A stretch of DNA of 64,000 bases from Gammaproteobacteria bacterium (lineage in GTDB: Bacteria > Pseudomonadota > Gammaproteobacteria > Steroidobacterales > Steroidobacteraceae), in the NCBI GenBank assembly GCA_005878835.1, contig VBMV01000057.1, positions 1 through 64,000 on the forward strand, read 5' to 3'. The translations under genes were made by a program, and so were the position numbers. Under the pieces are notes generated by a model. The model searched no databases and was not told the DNA's origin. It saw nothing but the letters and a program-made list of their open reading frames with translations. Below are positions 8,098 to 17,385 of this stretch, piece by piece; position 1 is the stretch's first letter, and each line of letters starts with the position of its first letter.

Positions 8098-8727
8098 ATG
8101 CGACCTTCGAGCGTGCTGCTGCTGGCAGGAGGGCTGGCCATCACCCCACTGATGATCGGTTGCACCTCCGGCGCGCCGCTGCCAGCGCCGCCCACACCCG
8201 GCCCGGCGGCGGCCAAGGCGGTCGGCAACGACTACATCATCGGTCCGGGCGATACGCTCGAGGTGTTCGTGTGGCGCAACCCGGAGCTGTCGGTCACCGT
8301 TCCGGTGCGTCCCGATGGCAAGATCTCCACGCCGCTGGTGGAGAACATGGTCGCGGTCGGCAAGACCCCGCCGCAGCTCGCCCGCGACATGGAGGGCGTG
8401 CTTGCCGAATACGTGCGCTCCCCGAAGGTCAACATCATCGTGACCATCGCAGCGAGCGCTTTCAGCCTGGTGAAGGTCGTGGGCCAGGTCGTGCACCCCC
8501 AGGCCTTGCCGTATCGCGAAGGAATGACGGTGCTGGATGCGATCCTGGCGGTGGGCGGTCTGGGACAGTTTGCCTCCGGCAACCGCGCGCGTATCGTGCG
8601 CGTGCAGAACGGCCAGCAGACCACTATCCATGTGAAGCTCGCGAACCTCGTCAACAGCGGCGACGTCAGTGAGAACGTGCCCCTGAAGCCCGGCGACGTG
8701 CTGGTCGTGCCGGAGTCGATCTTCTGA
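8098..8727 (+). CDS. Exopolysaccharide export lipoprotein, Wza-like, XrtA type
   Basis: A 209-residue outer-membrane polysaccharide export protein. It has a lipoprotein signal (LMIGC), a Poly_export domain opening with NDYIIGPGDTLEVFVW, and a SLBB-like segment (VVGQVVHPQALPYREGMTV) ending with PGDVLVVPESIF. It would form the periplasmic and outer-membrane channel part for the exopolysaccharide, as in the export proteins of PEP-CTERM loci. The start is the ATG directly ahead of the signal peptide; the in-frame extension upstream carries no signal. It lies 4 bp before the chain-length gene. Confidence 0.9.
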   Translation: MRPSSVLLLAGGLAITPLMIGCTSGAPLPAPPTPGPAAAKAVGNDYIIGPGDTLEVFVWRNPELSVTVPVRPDGKISTPLVENMVAVGKTPPQLARDMEGVLAEYVRSPKVNIIVTIAASAFSLVKVVGQVVHPQALPYREGMTVLDAILAVGGLGQFASGNRARIVRVQNGQQTTIHVKLANLVNSGDVSENVPLKPGDVLVVPESIF

Positions 8728-8731
8728 ACGT

Positions 8732-10324
8732 ATGAACGCCGCCCTCGAATTCATTCTCGAGCAGATCCACGGCGCCTGGCGCTTTCGCTGGACCGCCATG
8801 CTGGTGGCCTGGATCGTGTGCCTCCTCGGCTGGCTCGTCGTGCTGGCGATGCCCGACACCTACAGCGCCTGGGCGCGGGTGTACGTCGACACGCGCACGA
8901 GGTTGAGCCAGGTCACTCAGGGCATCGCAGTCGACTCCAACATCGCTTCCCAGGCCGAAGCCGTACGCCAGGCGCTGCTCGGCGGGCCGCAGCTCGAGAA
9001 GGTGGCGCGCCTGGCCATGCCCGGTTACGCCGGTGCGAGTCCGGAGCGGCAAGCCACGATCATCGACGGCCTGCGCAAACGTCTCCAGGTCGAGGCGAGT
9101 GGCGAGCGGAATCAGCCCGCCGACCTCTACATGATTACTTACACGGACCGGGACCGGCGCACCGCTCACCGGGTGGTCGATCAGCTGCTCACGCTGTTTC
9201 TCGCCAACTCTCTCGGCGGCAGCCTGCAGGGATCGGAACAGGCGCAGGCCTTCCTGACGCAGCAGATCGCCGAGTACGACAGCAAGCTGGCCTCGGCCGA
9301 GTCCCGCCTGGCGGACTTCAAGCGTCAAAACGCCGGACTGGTGCCGGGAGCGACGGGTGACTACTTCACACATCTGCACGCGGAAACCGACAACCTCGAC
9401 AAGGACCGTCTCGCCCTTACGGTCGCGGAGCAAAAGCGCGACGAACTTCACCGGCAACTGTCCAGCGAGCTGCCCTCGATGGGCTCGTCCGCGGGAATTC
9501 GCACTGCCGCGGGCGGGGGCGCCGGCGGCGCGGACACCGCCAGCGCGATCCGCGAGACCCAGGCGCGGCTCGATGAGCTGCTGCTGCGCTTCACGGACAA
9601 GCACCCGGACGTCATTGCGGCGCGCCGCACGCTCGAGGATCTCAAGAAGCGCCAGCAGGTGGAGCTGCAGGCGGTAAGGCACGGGGACCAGGCGGCGATC
9701 GCGGCGAGCGGCCTGGCGGCGAACCCCGTCTACCAGGGTATCAAGCTGCAGTTGAGCCAGGCGGAGGTCGAAGTTGCCGCAGCGCGGCGCCAGGTCGCCG
9801 ATCGGGAGGGCAGGATCGCCGAGCTGCGCAAGATGATCAATACCGCTCCCCAGGTCGAGGCGGAGTACGCGCGCCTCAATCGCGACTACGACGTGACCCG
9901 GGGCCAGTATCAGGTCCTGGTGGAGCGTCTCAACCGGGCAAAGCTCGCCGACAAGGCGGAGGCGACCGGCGTGGTGCGCTTCGAGGTCGTCGATCCGCCC
10001 ACGGGGAGCGAGCAGCCGGTCTCCCCCGACCGCATCCGGCTCATCCTGGTGGTGCTGCTCGGCGGCCTCGCCGCCGGCGCCGGCGCGGCCTACGGGATGC
10101 ATCAGCTGCGGCCGGTGTTTGTTTCAGCGCGTCAGCTCACCGAGGTCACGCAGCTTCCAGTGCTGGGCGTGGTGAGCATGACCTGGCTGGAGAGGCACCA
10201 GGCGCTGGCGCGCCATGCCGTATGGGTGTATTGCATGGCGGTCGCCGTATTGTTTGCGGTGGCAGCAATGATGCTGCTGACGCAGAGCGTCACCGCGCAC
10301 TTCCTGCACGCACTGATCGCATGA
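8732..10324 (+). CDS. Polysaccharide chain-length determinant (Wzz-like), XrtA type
   Basis: A 530-residue inner-membrane protein of the polysaccharide copolymerase class. It has an N-terminal Wzz domain with a transmembrane helix at about residues 20-38, a long periplasmic coiled-coil part rich in Ala/Glu/Arg/Gln, a Pro-rich segment, and a second transmembrane helix near 430-450. A third hydrophobic helix close to the C-terminus is an addition seen in the PEP-CTERM chain-length family. It sets polymer length and links polymerase to the export channel. The cognate kinase starts inside its last codons (ATGA overlap). Confidence 0.9.
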   Translation: MNAALEFILEQIHGAWRFRWTAMLVAWIVCLLGWLVVLAMPDTYSAWARVYVDTRTRLSQVTQGIAVDSNIASQAEAVRQALLGGPQLEKVARLAMPGYAGASPERQATIIDGLRKRLQVEASGERNQPADLYMITYTDRDRRTAHRVVDQLLTLFLANSLGGSLQGSEQAQAFLTQQIAEYDSKLASAESRLADFKRQNAGLVPGATGDYFTHLHAETDNLDKDRLALTVAEQKRDELHRQLSSELPSMGSSAGIRTAAGGGAGGADTASAIRETQARLDELLLRFTDKHPDVIAARRTLEDLKKRQQVELQAVRHGDQAAIAASGLAANPVYQGIKLQLSQAEVEVAAARRQVADREGRIAELRKMINTAPQVEAEYARLNRDYDVTRGQYQVLVERLNRAKLADKAEATGVVRFEVVDPPTGSEQPVSPDRIRLILVVLLGGLAAGAGAAYGMHQLRPVFVSARQLTEVTQLPVLGVVSMTWLERHQALARHAVWVYCMAVAVLFAVAAMMLLTQSVTAHFLHALIA

Positions 10325-11214
10325 GCGTCATCGAGAACGCCATCAAGAGGCTGCAGGCGGCGCGCGCGGGGGCCGCCTTCGCGCGCGGCACGGCCGGCGC
10401 CTCCGGCGGGGCTGCCCGACGGCGCGAGCTCGCCGCGGCGGGGAACGCTGCGGCCGCGCCCACCCGTACCATCGTCATCAACCACGATGCGTTGCGCATC
10501 GCCGGTCTTGTGCCGCCTTCCCATCAGGAGCGCGAGCTCGCGCGGCAATTCCGGCACATCAAGCGGCCGCTGATCAACAACGCTCTCGGCCGCGGTGTGC
10601 CACGGCTCGCGCACGGCAATCTCATCATGGTCGCGAGCGCGGTGCCCGGGGAAGGCAAGACCTTCACCTCGCTGAATCTCGCCTTCAGCATGCGGCTCGA
10701 AGAGGACATGTCGGTCCTGCTGGTGGATGGCGACGTGGTGAATCCGCGCGTCAGCCGCATCCTGGGCGTCGAGAACGAGCCCGGACTCCTGGAGGTCGTC
10801 AGGGACAATGTGCCTCTGGGCGCGGCGATTCACGCTACCGATGTGCCGGGACTCTCGTTCCTGCCGGCGGGTCGCCCGGATGCGAACCCGACTGAATTGC
10901 TTGCGAGCGTGCGGATGAGCGAGGTGGTCGCCCAGCTAGGTGGCCATGATCCGACGCGACTGGTGCTGTTCGATTCCGCGCCCCTGTTGCTGACGACGGA
11001 GTCCCACGCGCTGGCCCACCTGGTCGGGCAGATTCTGCTCGTGGTGAGAGCCGATCTGACAGCGCAGCAGGTGGTACTCGCGGCCCTTGAGACGCTCGAA
11101 GAGGGCAAGCCGGTTTCCCTGGTGCTCAACCAGAGCATGAAGCCGCCGCATGCCGAGTACTATTACCAGTACAGCGGCAACGCCGGGACACCCAAGAACG
11201 CCAGCGGCGCTTGA
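10321..11214 (+). CDS. BY-kinase-type exopolysaccharide tyrosine autokinase, XrtA type
   Basis: A 297-residue cytoplasmic P-loop kinase. Walker A is present as VPGEGKTFTS, Walker A' as LLVDGDVVNPR and Walker B as LVLFDSAPLL. A C-terminal tyrosine cluster (AEYYYQY) provides likely autophosphorylation sites. Such kinases control assembly through a Wzz partner, here the gene it overlaps by 4 bp. The first ~55 residues are an Ala/Gly/Arg-rich linker. The sequence fits the tyrosine-kinase family of PEP-CTERM loci better than a Fe-S assembly or ParA ATPase. Confidence 0.9.
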   Translation: MSVIENAIKRLQAARAGAAFARGTAGASGGAARRRELAAAGNAAAAPTRTIVINHDALRIAGLVPPSHQERELARQFRHIKRPLINNALGRGVPRLAHGNLIMVASAVPGEGKTFTSLNLAFSMRLEEDMSVLLVDGDVVNPRVSRILGVENEPGLLEVVRDNVPLGAAIHATDVPGLSFLPAGRPDANPTELLASVRMSEVVAQLGGHDPTRLVLFDSAPLLLTTESHALAHLVGQILLVVRADLTAQQVVLAALETLEEGKPVSLVLNQSMKPPHAEYYYQYSGNAGTPKNASGA

Positions 11215-11236
11215 GCCACGCGAAGGAGCGTGTGAC

Positions 11237-12727
11237 ATGAACAGCCGACAGGGAACGCGGCCGCTCGCCGGCGCTCACCGGTTGATCGGGCTCGTGTTGG
11301 CGTTCGCCCCGCTCCCGGCGGCCGCCCAGATCGGGCCGCTCACCAACCAGGGTCTGTTTTTCGACCGGGCCTCCAACCCCCGTGGGGGCAACTACCTGGC
11401 GGCCGATGCCGGGCTCATCTACACCGACAACGTGACCCGCGCGGCCAGCGGCTCCGGGGACACGCTCGCACTGCTGGGCCTGCTGGCGGACGCCTCCCGG
11501 GAGGGCGCGCGCGTCGACTACCGCCTGGCCGCGGACCTGGCGCTGGTGAAGTACCCGCGCGCGGATTACCAGACACAGCCTTTCGGCTATCTCGATGGGA
11601 CGGGGGCCATTCGGATCGTGCCCGGGTCTTTCTCCTGGACCGGCCGGGAGACTTACACCCAGACCGTCATCGACCCGTTCGCGCCGGTCACGCCGGACAA
11701 CCTCGAGGGCCTGAACTACCTCACAACAGGGCCGCGCTTCACGCTGCGCCCGACACTGCGCACCACGGTTACGCTGAACGGCACGTACTCCTACCTCACC
11801 AGCAGCTCGAAGTCACCGCTGTACGTGAACATCGACAACCACCGCTACGCCGGCGACCTCACCCTCAGCCACACCTTCTCGAGCAGCTCCAGCGCCTACC
11901 TCACCGGCTCGAGCGAGAAGGTGGAGTTCACCGACCAGGTAGACAACAACAATTTCAGGCAGGACCAGGCGCTGGCGGGCTTGAAGGTCGCGAGCGCGCG
12001 CACCGTGTTGGATGTGTCCGGCGGCTACACCAGGCTGCATGAGGTCGTCCTCGCCACCGTGGCAACTGCTCCCGGGGAGCTCCCGCAGAGCCAGGTTCCC
12101 GGCGGCTCCGTCTGGCGCGTGGAACTGTCGCGCCAGATCTCACCGTCCTCGCGCCTGTCGCTGCACGCAGTGAAGCAGGTCACCGACGCCGCCAACCTGT
12201 TCCGGCTGAACCTCGATCAGCCGGTGCCGGCCGCCGCCGCTGACCGACTCACCACGGGTGATCCGTTCACGGACCGGGAACTGGGCGCGAACTGGCGCTT
12301 TGTCGCGGCGCGCACCTCGTTCACGCTCGGATACCTGGATATTCGCGAGCGCTACAAGATCAACCCGGCCTCGGACCGCAACGTGAAGGACGCGACTGCA
12401 CTGCTCGCTCGAGCGCTGAGCCCGGTGCTCAACTGGGACATCGGCGCGGAGTACGAGCGCCAGGAGTTTGCCGCCGGCGGCTCATCCAGCACGGTGAACG
12501 CGATGACGAGCCTGCGGTGGCAGATCGCCCCGCAGCTCAGGCTGCGCTTCCTGTACGCTCATTCGGCCCTCACCCCGCACGGCTACGCCGAAAATCAGCT
12601 CGGCGTGACGGCTTCCTATGCATTCATCGAGGGTGCGCCGGGGAACGCACAGCCCGGTGTCCAGCCCGCGGCGCCGCCCGCCCTTGACCCGGGGACGCCG
12701 CCAGGCGCGCCCGCGCGCCCGCCGTGA
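11237..12727 (+). CDS. PEP-CTERM-system outer-membrane beta-barrel protein
   Basis: A 496-residue protein with a signal peptide cleaved near PLPAAAQ, then a long barrel-like region of alternating polar/aromatic strands. The entry sequence NYLAADAGLIYTDNVTRA is typical of the outer-membrane protein family found in XrtA loci. The last ~30 residues are an Ala/Pro-rich tail after the final strand (VTASYAFIEG), which is unusual for a barrel. It is presumed to be the outer-membrane exit partner for the exopolysaccharide. A GAAGGAG ribosome site precedes the ATG. The downstream GT2 starts at a GTG overlapping the stop. Confidence 0.87.
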   Translation: MNSRQGTRPLAGAHRLIGLVLAFAPLPAAAQIGPLTNQGLFFDRASNPRGGNYLAADAGLIYTDNVTRAASGSGDTLALLGLLADASREGARVDYRLAADLALVKYPRADYQTQPFGYLDGTGAIRIVPGSFSWTGRETYTQTVIDPFAPVTPDNLEGLNYLTTGPRFTLRPTLRTTVTLNGTYSYLTSSSKSPLYVNIDNHRYAGDLTLSHTFSSSSSAYLTGSSEKVEFTDQVDNNNFRQDQALAGLKVASARTVLDVSGGYTRLHEVVLATVATAPGELPQSQVPGGSVWRVELSRQISPSSRLSLHAVKQVTDAANLFRLNLDQPVPAAAADRLTTGDPFTDRELGANWRFVAARTSFTLGYLDIRERYKINPASDRNVKDATALLARALSPVLNWDIGAEYERQEFAAGGSSSTVNAMTSLRWQIAPQLRLRFLYAHSALTPHGYAENQLGVTASYAFIEGAPGNAQPGVQPAAPPALDPGTPPGAPARPP

Positions 12728-13908
12728 GCTTGCGGGCAGCGGACCATGTCATGCTCGCTCCGGCTGAGTTTGTTTTCTGGTCGTGTCTTGGCATCGGGCT
12801 GTACCCGTACGCCGGCTATCCACTCTGCGTAGCGCTGCTGCGGGCAATTCGGCCGCGTCCCGTGCGCGCCGCCCCGATCCTGCCTCGCGTTACCGTGGTG
12901 ATCTCGGCCTACAACGAGGCCGCGCACATCGAAGCGACCGTTCGCAACAAGCTGGACCAGGATTACCCGCGCCCGCTGCTGGACGTCATGGTGGTGTCGG
13001 ACGGCTCGACCGACGGCACCGACCGTGTGCTGACGAGCCTCGCGCAACGCGACCCGCGCCTCGCCGTCCTGCGGCAGGAGCCACGCGCCGGCAAGACGGC
13101 CGCACTCAACTCCATGCTGCAGCGCGCGCAGGGTGAGATTATCGTATTCGCCGACGCCAATTCGATCTACCGCCCAGACACCGTGCGCCGGCTGGTCGCG
13201 CCCTTCGCAGATCCGGGCGTCGGCTACGCCTGCGGGCGGATGCTGTATGTCGACCCTCAAGGCTCTCTGGTGGGCGATGGCTGCACGGCCTATATGCGCT
13301 ACGAGAATGCACTACGGACATTGGAGTCGGCCGTCGGCTCGGTCGTGGGCGTGGACGGCGGTGTGGACGCGATCAGGCGTTCGCTGTATCGGCCCATGCG
13401 GCCCGACCAGCTGCCGGATTTCGTGCTGCCACTTGCGGTGGTCGAGCAGGGCCGCCGTGTCGTCTACGCGCCCGAGGCGGTGCTGCACGAGGCAACGCTC
13501 ACCAGCGAGGGCGCCGAGTACCGCATGCGGGTGCGCGTGGCGCTGCGCGCCCTGTGGGCGCTGTGGGACAAGCGGGCTCTCCTCAACCCGGTGCAGTTCC
13601 CGCTCTTCAGCTGGCAGCTCGCCTCCCACAAGCTGCTGCGCTATCTGAGTTTCCTGCCGCTCACCGCCGCGGCGGCGATCAACTGGCTGCTCCTGTCGCG
13701 CGGCTGGGTCTATGCCACATTGGCGGCCGGCCAGTGTTGCGCGGCGTCGCTGGCAGTGCTCGCACTGCGCGGGCCGCCACGGCTGCGGGGGTTTTTCCTG
13801 GCGCGCTACTGCTATTACTTCCTGCTCCTCAACTGGGCTTCCGCCGTCGCGCTGCTGCGTTTCCTGCGCGGCGATAAGCAGGTGTTGTGGCAGCCACGGA
13901 CCGGATAG
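12724..13908 (+). CDS. Membrane glycosyltransferase family 2
   Basis: A 394-residue inner-membrane glycosyltransferase. A hydrophobic N-terminus precedes the GT-A domain: VVISAYNEAAH, DGSTDGTD, FADANSIY as the DxD-like metal site, then GVDGG. Two or three C-terminal hydrophobic helices follow (about residues 300-385). It lacks a clear QxxRW box, arguing for single-sugar addition rather than processive synthesis. The GTG start overlaps the preceding stop (GTGA), so it belongs to the XrtA operon and most likely adds a sugar during repeat-unit assembly. Confidence 0.87.
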   Translation: MSLRAADHVMLAPAEFVFWSCLGIGLYPYAGYPLCVALLRAIRPRPVRAAPILPRVTVVISAYNEAAHIEATVRNKLDQDYPRPLLDVMVVSDGSTDGTDRVLTSLAQRDPRLAVLRQEPRAGKTAALNSMLQRAQGEIIVFADANSIYRPDTVRRLVAPFADPGVGYACGRMLYVDPQGSLVGDGCTAYMRYENALRTLESAVGSVVGVDGGVDAIRRSLYRPMRPDQLPDFVLPLAVVEQGRRVVYAPEAVLHEATLTSEGAEYRMRVRVALRALWALWDKRALLNPVQFPLFSWQLASHKLLRYLSFLPLTAAAAINWLLLSRGWVYATLAAGQCCAASLAVLALRGPPRLRGFFLARYCYYFLLLNWASAVALLRFLRGDKQVLWQPRTG

Positions 13909-13916
13909 ACCCCATC

Positions 13917-15260
13917 ATGGCCCTCATGACTTCATTGTCACGGCATGTGTTCCACCCGCTGTGGGATCTGAAGGACGGCAGCCGGCGGCTGCGCATCCTG
14001 CGCGAGCTCGAGCGCTCGCAATGGCTGGCGCTCGAGACCCTCAAGGCGCGCCAGGCGGAGCGTCTCGGGCAGATCCTGCGTTACGCGGCGGCTCATTCCG
14101 CTTACTATGAGCGCATATTCAGGGCACAGCGCTTCGATCCCGAGCATTTGCGGCTGCCGGCGTTCCAGGAGCTCCCCCTCCTCACCAAGGCGAATATTCG
14201 CGCCTCGACGGATGAGATTCTGTCGCGCGAATTTGCGCGCAGCGCGCTCGGGGAGCACCGCACAGGCGGCTCGACGGGCGTGGCGCTCACCACTTACTTC
14301 GATCGCGACTGGCTCGAGATCCGCAGCGCGGATGCCCTGCGTTCGGATCAATGGGCCGGTTGCTTCCACGGCATGAAGATCGCCTCCCTGTGGGGCAATC
14401 CGTCGTTGCCCAAGACGTTCAAGCAGCGCGTGCGGGCGGCGCTCATCGACCGCTTCATCTATCTGGATACGATCGATCTCAATGAGCGCTCGATCGAGGA
14501 TTTCATCGCCCGCTGGCGGCGCGGCAAGCCGGAAATTCTCTTCGGCCATTCGCACTCGCTGTACATGCTTGCCAGGTACGTGAATGCGCACGGCATCCGC
14601 GACCTGCGGCCACGCGGCATCATTTCCACTTCCATGATGCTGCTGGCAAGCGAACGTGAGGTGATCGAGCTGGCGTTCGGCTGCAAGGTAACGGACCGCT
14701 ACGGCTCGGAGGAGGTGGCGCTGATCGCCAGTGAATGCGAGCGACATCAGGGCCTGCACCTCAACATCGAGCACCTGTTCGTCGAATTCCTGCGGCCGGA
14801 CGGTACCCAGGCCGCCCCGGGGGAGGAGGGGACGATCGTCATCACTGACCTCATCAATCGCGGCATGCCCTTCATCCGTTACCGCATCGAGGACGTCGGG
14901 GTCCCGTCGGATCGCCGCTGCACCTGCGGACGCGGACTGCCGCTCATGGAGCGGGTCACGGGGCGCGTCGCCGACTATCTGAAGCGCCGCGACGGCTCGC
15001 TGGTCGCCGGCGTGTCGCTGGTGGAGCGGACCCTGACGGCGATTCCCGGGCTCGAGCAGCTGCAGGTCGTGCAGCCTTCGTTGGATGACATCGTGCTGAA
15101 GGTCGTGCGCGCACCCGACTTCAGCGCGGCGACCGAGCAGGCGCTGCTGAGCGAGTTTCGCACCGTATTCGGCCCCGGGATCAACATCCGCGCGGAATAC
15201 GTGGCGCACATCCCGCAGGAGCGCTCGGGCAAATACCGCTTTTCGATCTGCCGCATCTGA
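13917..15260 (+). CDS. PaaK-like adenylate-forming ligase in exopolysaccharide operon
   Basis: A ~447-residue protein of the phenylacetate-CoA ligase/coenzyme F390 synthetase family. Visible are the nucleotide loop RTGGSTGVALT, the DRYGSEEV motif and RYRIEDVG. These enzymes adenylate a carboxylic acid and pass it to CoA or another acceptor. Members occur in capsule and exopolysaccharide loci, where they may activate an acid for attachment to sugar; that role is inference. Starts at GTG 13887, ATG 13917 or ATG 13926 are all possible, and none has a strong ribosome site. The next GT2 begins 1 bp after the stop. Confidence 0.82.
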   Translation: MALMTSLSRHVFHPLWDLKDGSRRLRILRELERSQWLALETLKARQAERLGQILRYAAAHSAYYERIFRAQRFDPEHLRLPAFQELPLLTKANIRASTDEILSREFARSALGEHRTGGSTGVALTTYFDRDWLEIRSADALRSDQWAGCFHGMKIASLWGNPSLPKTFKQRVRAALIDRFIYLDTIDLNERSIEDFIARWRRGKPEILFGHSHSLYMLARYVNAHGIRDLRPRGIISTSMMLLASEREVIELAFGCKVTDRYGSEEVALIASECERHQGLHLNIEHLFVEFLRPDGTQAAPGEEGTIVITDLINRGMPFIRYRIEDVGVPSDRRCTCGRGLPLMERVTGRVADYLKRRDGSLVAGVSLVERTLTAIPGLEQLQVVQPSLDDIVLKVVRAPDFSAATEQALLSEFRTVFGPGINIRAEYVAHIPQERSGKYRFSICRI

Positions 15261-15261
15261 C

Positions 15262-16164
15262 ATGTCCGGCAGCTCCGCAGGCGATCTGGTGTCGGTGGTC
15301 ATCGCCACCTATAACATGGGGCGTTACCTCCCCCAGGCCGTGCAGTCGGTGCTCGGGCAGTCGTACGCAAACGTGGACCTGCAGATCGTCGACGACGGCT
15401 CGACCGACGATACGCCCGCCATCCTCAGGCGCTGGGACGGCCATCCGCGTGTGCGCCTGTATTCACAGGCCAATGCCGGCAAGGCGCGCGCCATGAATCA
15501 GGGTGTGGCGCTGAGCGGTGGATCCTTCATCGCGTTCCTCGACGCTGACGACGTCTGGCTCCCCGAGAAGCTCTCGCGGCAGATGCCATTATTCGCCGCG
15601 CGATCCGAGGTCGGAGTGGTGTACTCCGACTACGAGCGCATGGACGGCGCGGGGGCGCCGCTGCCGAAAGGCCCGACGCACCTGCACCGCGGCAGGGTCA
15701 GCGGTCCGCTGTTGATCGAGAACTTCGTGCCCTACTCGACCGGGGTGGTGCGGCGCGAGTGTTTCGAGCGCATCGGCGGCTTCGACGAGACGATCCGCAT
15801 GGGTCTCGACTATGACCTGTGGCTGCGGCTCTCGGCGCACTGCCAGTTCGACTTCATTCCCGCACCGACCGCGCGCTATCGCATCTGGGCCGGTCAGATG
15901 TCGAAGAACTACCGCCAGCGTTACAAGTCGGGCATCCGCATCATGCAGAATTTCCTGGAACGCAACCCGGGCACGGTTGAGCAGGCGGTGGTGCGCAGTG
16001 CGTGGGCACACACCTACACCGGACGCGGCAACGTTCTGCTGTGGCGGGAAAAGGATCGGCGCGCCGCATTGCGGGACTACCTGCGTGCGCTGTCCTTTCG
16101 TCCTGCCTACTGGCCCGCCTGGCGCGCCATGCTGCGCTCGCTCGTCACGACACGCGCGCCGTGA
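15262..16164 (+). CDS. Glycosyltransferase family 2
   Basis: A 300-residue soluble GT-A glycosyltransferase. SVVIATYNMG opens the domain, DDGSTDDTP and FLDADDVW provide nucleotide and metal contacts, and GLDYDLWLRL is the acceptor-side motif. It likely transfers one sugar onto the lipid-linked repeat unit. It starts almost directly after the PaaK-like gene and is followed 33 bp later by a GT4 gene, within one transcription unit. Confidence 0.88.
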   Translation: MSGSSAGDLVSVVIATYNMGRYLPQAVQSVLGQSYANVDLQIVDDGSTDDTPAILRRWDGHPRVRLYSQANAGKARAMNQGVALSGGSFIAFLDADDVWLPEKLSRQMPLFAARSEVGVVYSDYERMDGAGAPLPKGPTHLHRGRVSGPLLIENFVPYSTGVVRRECFERIGGFDETIRMGLDYDLWLRLSAHCQFDFIPAPTARYRIWAGQMSKNYRQRYKSGIRIMQNFLERNPGTVEQAVVRSAWAHTYTGRGNVLLWREKDRRAALRDYLRALSFRPAYWPAWRAMLRSLVTTRAP

Positions 16165-16197
16165 TGGGAGCCTTCGCAAGGCTCAGGCCGTGACCCC

Positions 16198-17337
16198 ATG
16201 CGGATCCTGCATCTCATACACAGCGAGGGCGTCTACGGAGCGGAGCTCATTCTGTTGTATCTGGCTCGCGAGCAGCAGCAGCGCGGGCACGAGCCCCTGG
16301 TGGGCAGCATTCGCGACCCCCGCACTGAGCAGACCCCATTCGAGGCGCTGGCACAGTCCTGGGGGTTGCCCGTAGTGGGCATTCGCATCGCCTCGCGCCC
16401 GACGCCGCCGGTGGTGCGCTCGCTGCTGCGCACGGTGCGCGAGGTTGCGCCGGATGTGCTGCACTCGCATGGCTACAAAGCGAACATCCTGCTGGGACCC
16501 CTGCCGCGGCGGCTGCGCGGCCCGATGATCGCGACGCTTCACGGCTGGACGGCTGCCCGCACCTTCAGCGCGTTGTGGCTCTACGAGCGCCTGGACCGGC
16601 TGTCACTGCGCAGAATCGACTCGGTGGTGGTGGTGGCGCGCTGCATGCTGCAGCTCGCCGCGCTGCGGGGTGTGGCCCCTGCGCGGCGGCGGGTGATCGA
16701 GAATGGGATCCCGCCGCGCGACGTGCGGCTCGCCGACCTCGCCGCCCGTGGGGTCGCGCCTCTGCCGGGTGAGCTGGTCGAATTCACCGCCCGTCGCCCG
16801 ACGCTGGTCGCGATCGGGCGCCTGGCGCCCGAGAAGCGCTTCACGCTGCTGCTGGAGGCGTTTGCGCGCGCGCGCTCGCAGAGCGGGGGGAGCCACCAGC
16901 TGCTGATCGTCGGCGAGGGGCCCGAGCGCCGGGTTCTTGCCCGGCGCATCGCCGTGCTGCGTTTGGCCGGAAGCGTGCGCCTCGCGGGTTACGTGGACGG
17001 CGCGGACCGACTGCTGGCCCGGGCAGCCGGGTTTGTGATCAGCTCTCGCACCGAAGGTTTGCCGCTCGCGCTGCTCGAGGCCATGCAGTGGCGCGTGCCG
17101 ATTCTCGCCTCCGCCGTCGGCGCGATTCCGGAGCTCCTCGACGAGGGGCGGCGCGGCCGGCTCGTCGCGGCAGACGATCTGGCCGCGCTCACGTGCGGAC
17201 TGCAGAGCCTGATGTCGGGGGACTGCAGCGCGGGCGAAGCAATCGCCTCGGCCTCGCAGGCGGTGTCGGCACGTTACACGAGCGCTCGCATGGCCGAGGA
17301 ATACCTCGCGGCCTACGCGGCGATACGGGCAGACTGA
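16198..17337 (+). CDS. Glycosyltransferase family 4
   Basis: A 379-residue GT-B fold transferase. The N-terminal half begins with MRILHLIHSEGVYGAE and contains DVLHSHGYKA. The C-terminal nucleotide-sugar half has AIGRLAPEKRF and the EGLPLALLEAM form of the E-x7-E motif. It would add a sugar from an NDP-sugar in the cytoplasm during exopolysaccharide repeat synthesis. Donor and acceptor cannot be told from sequence. Confidence 0.9.
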   Translation: MRILHLIHSEGVYGAELILLYLAREQQQRGHEPLVGSIRDPRTEQTPFEALAQSWGLPVVGIRIASRPTPPVVRSLLRTVREVAPDVLHSHGYKANILLGPLPRRLRGPMIATLHGWTAARTFSALWLYERLDRLSLRRIDSVVVVARCMLQLAALRGVAPARRRVIENGIPPRDVRLADLAARGVAPLPGELVEFTARRPTLVAIGRLAPEKRFTLLLEAFARARSQSGGSHQLLIVGEGPERRVLARRIAVLRLAGSVRLAGYVDGADRLLARAAGFVISSRTEGLPLALLEAMQWRVPILASAVGAIPELLDEGRRGRLVAADDLAALTCGLQSLMSGDCSAGEAIASASQAVSARYTSARMAEEYLAAYAAIRAD

Positions 17338-17385
17338 ACAGGAGCGCGTCATGGGCGGCCGTTGTCGGCGTGACATAATCACCGC

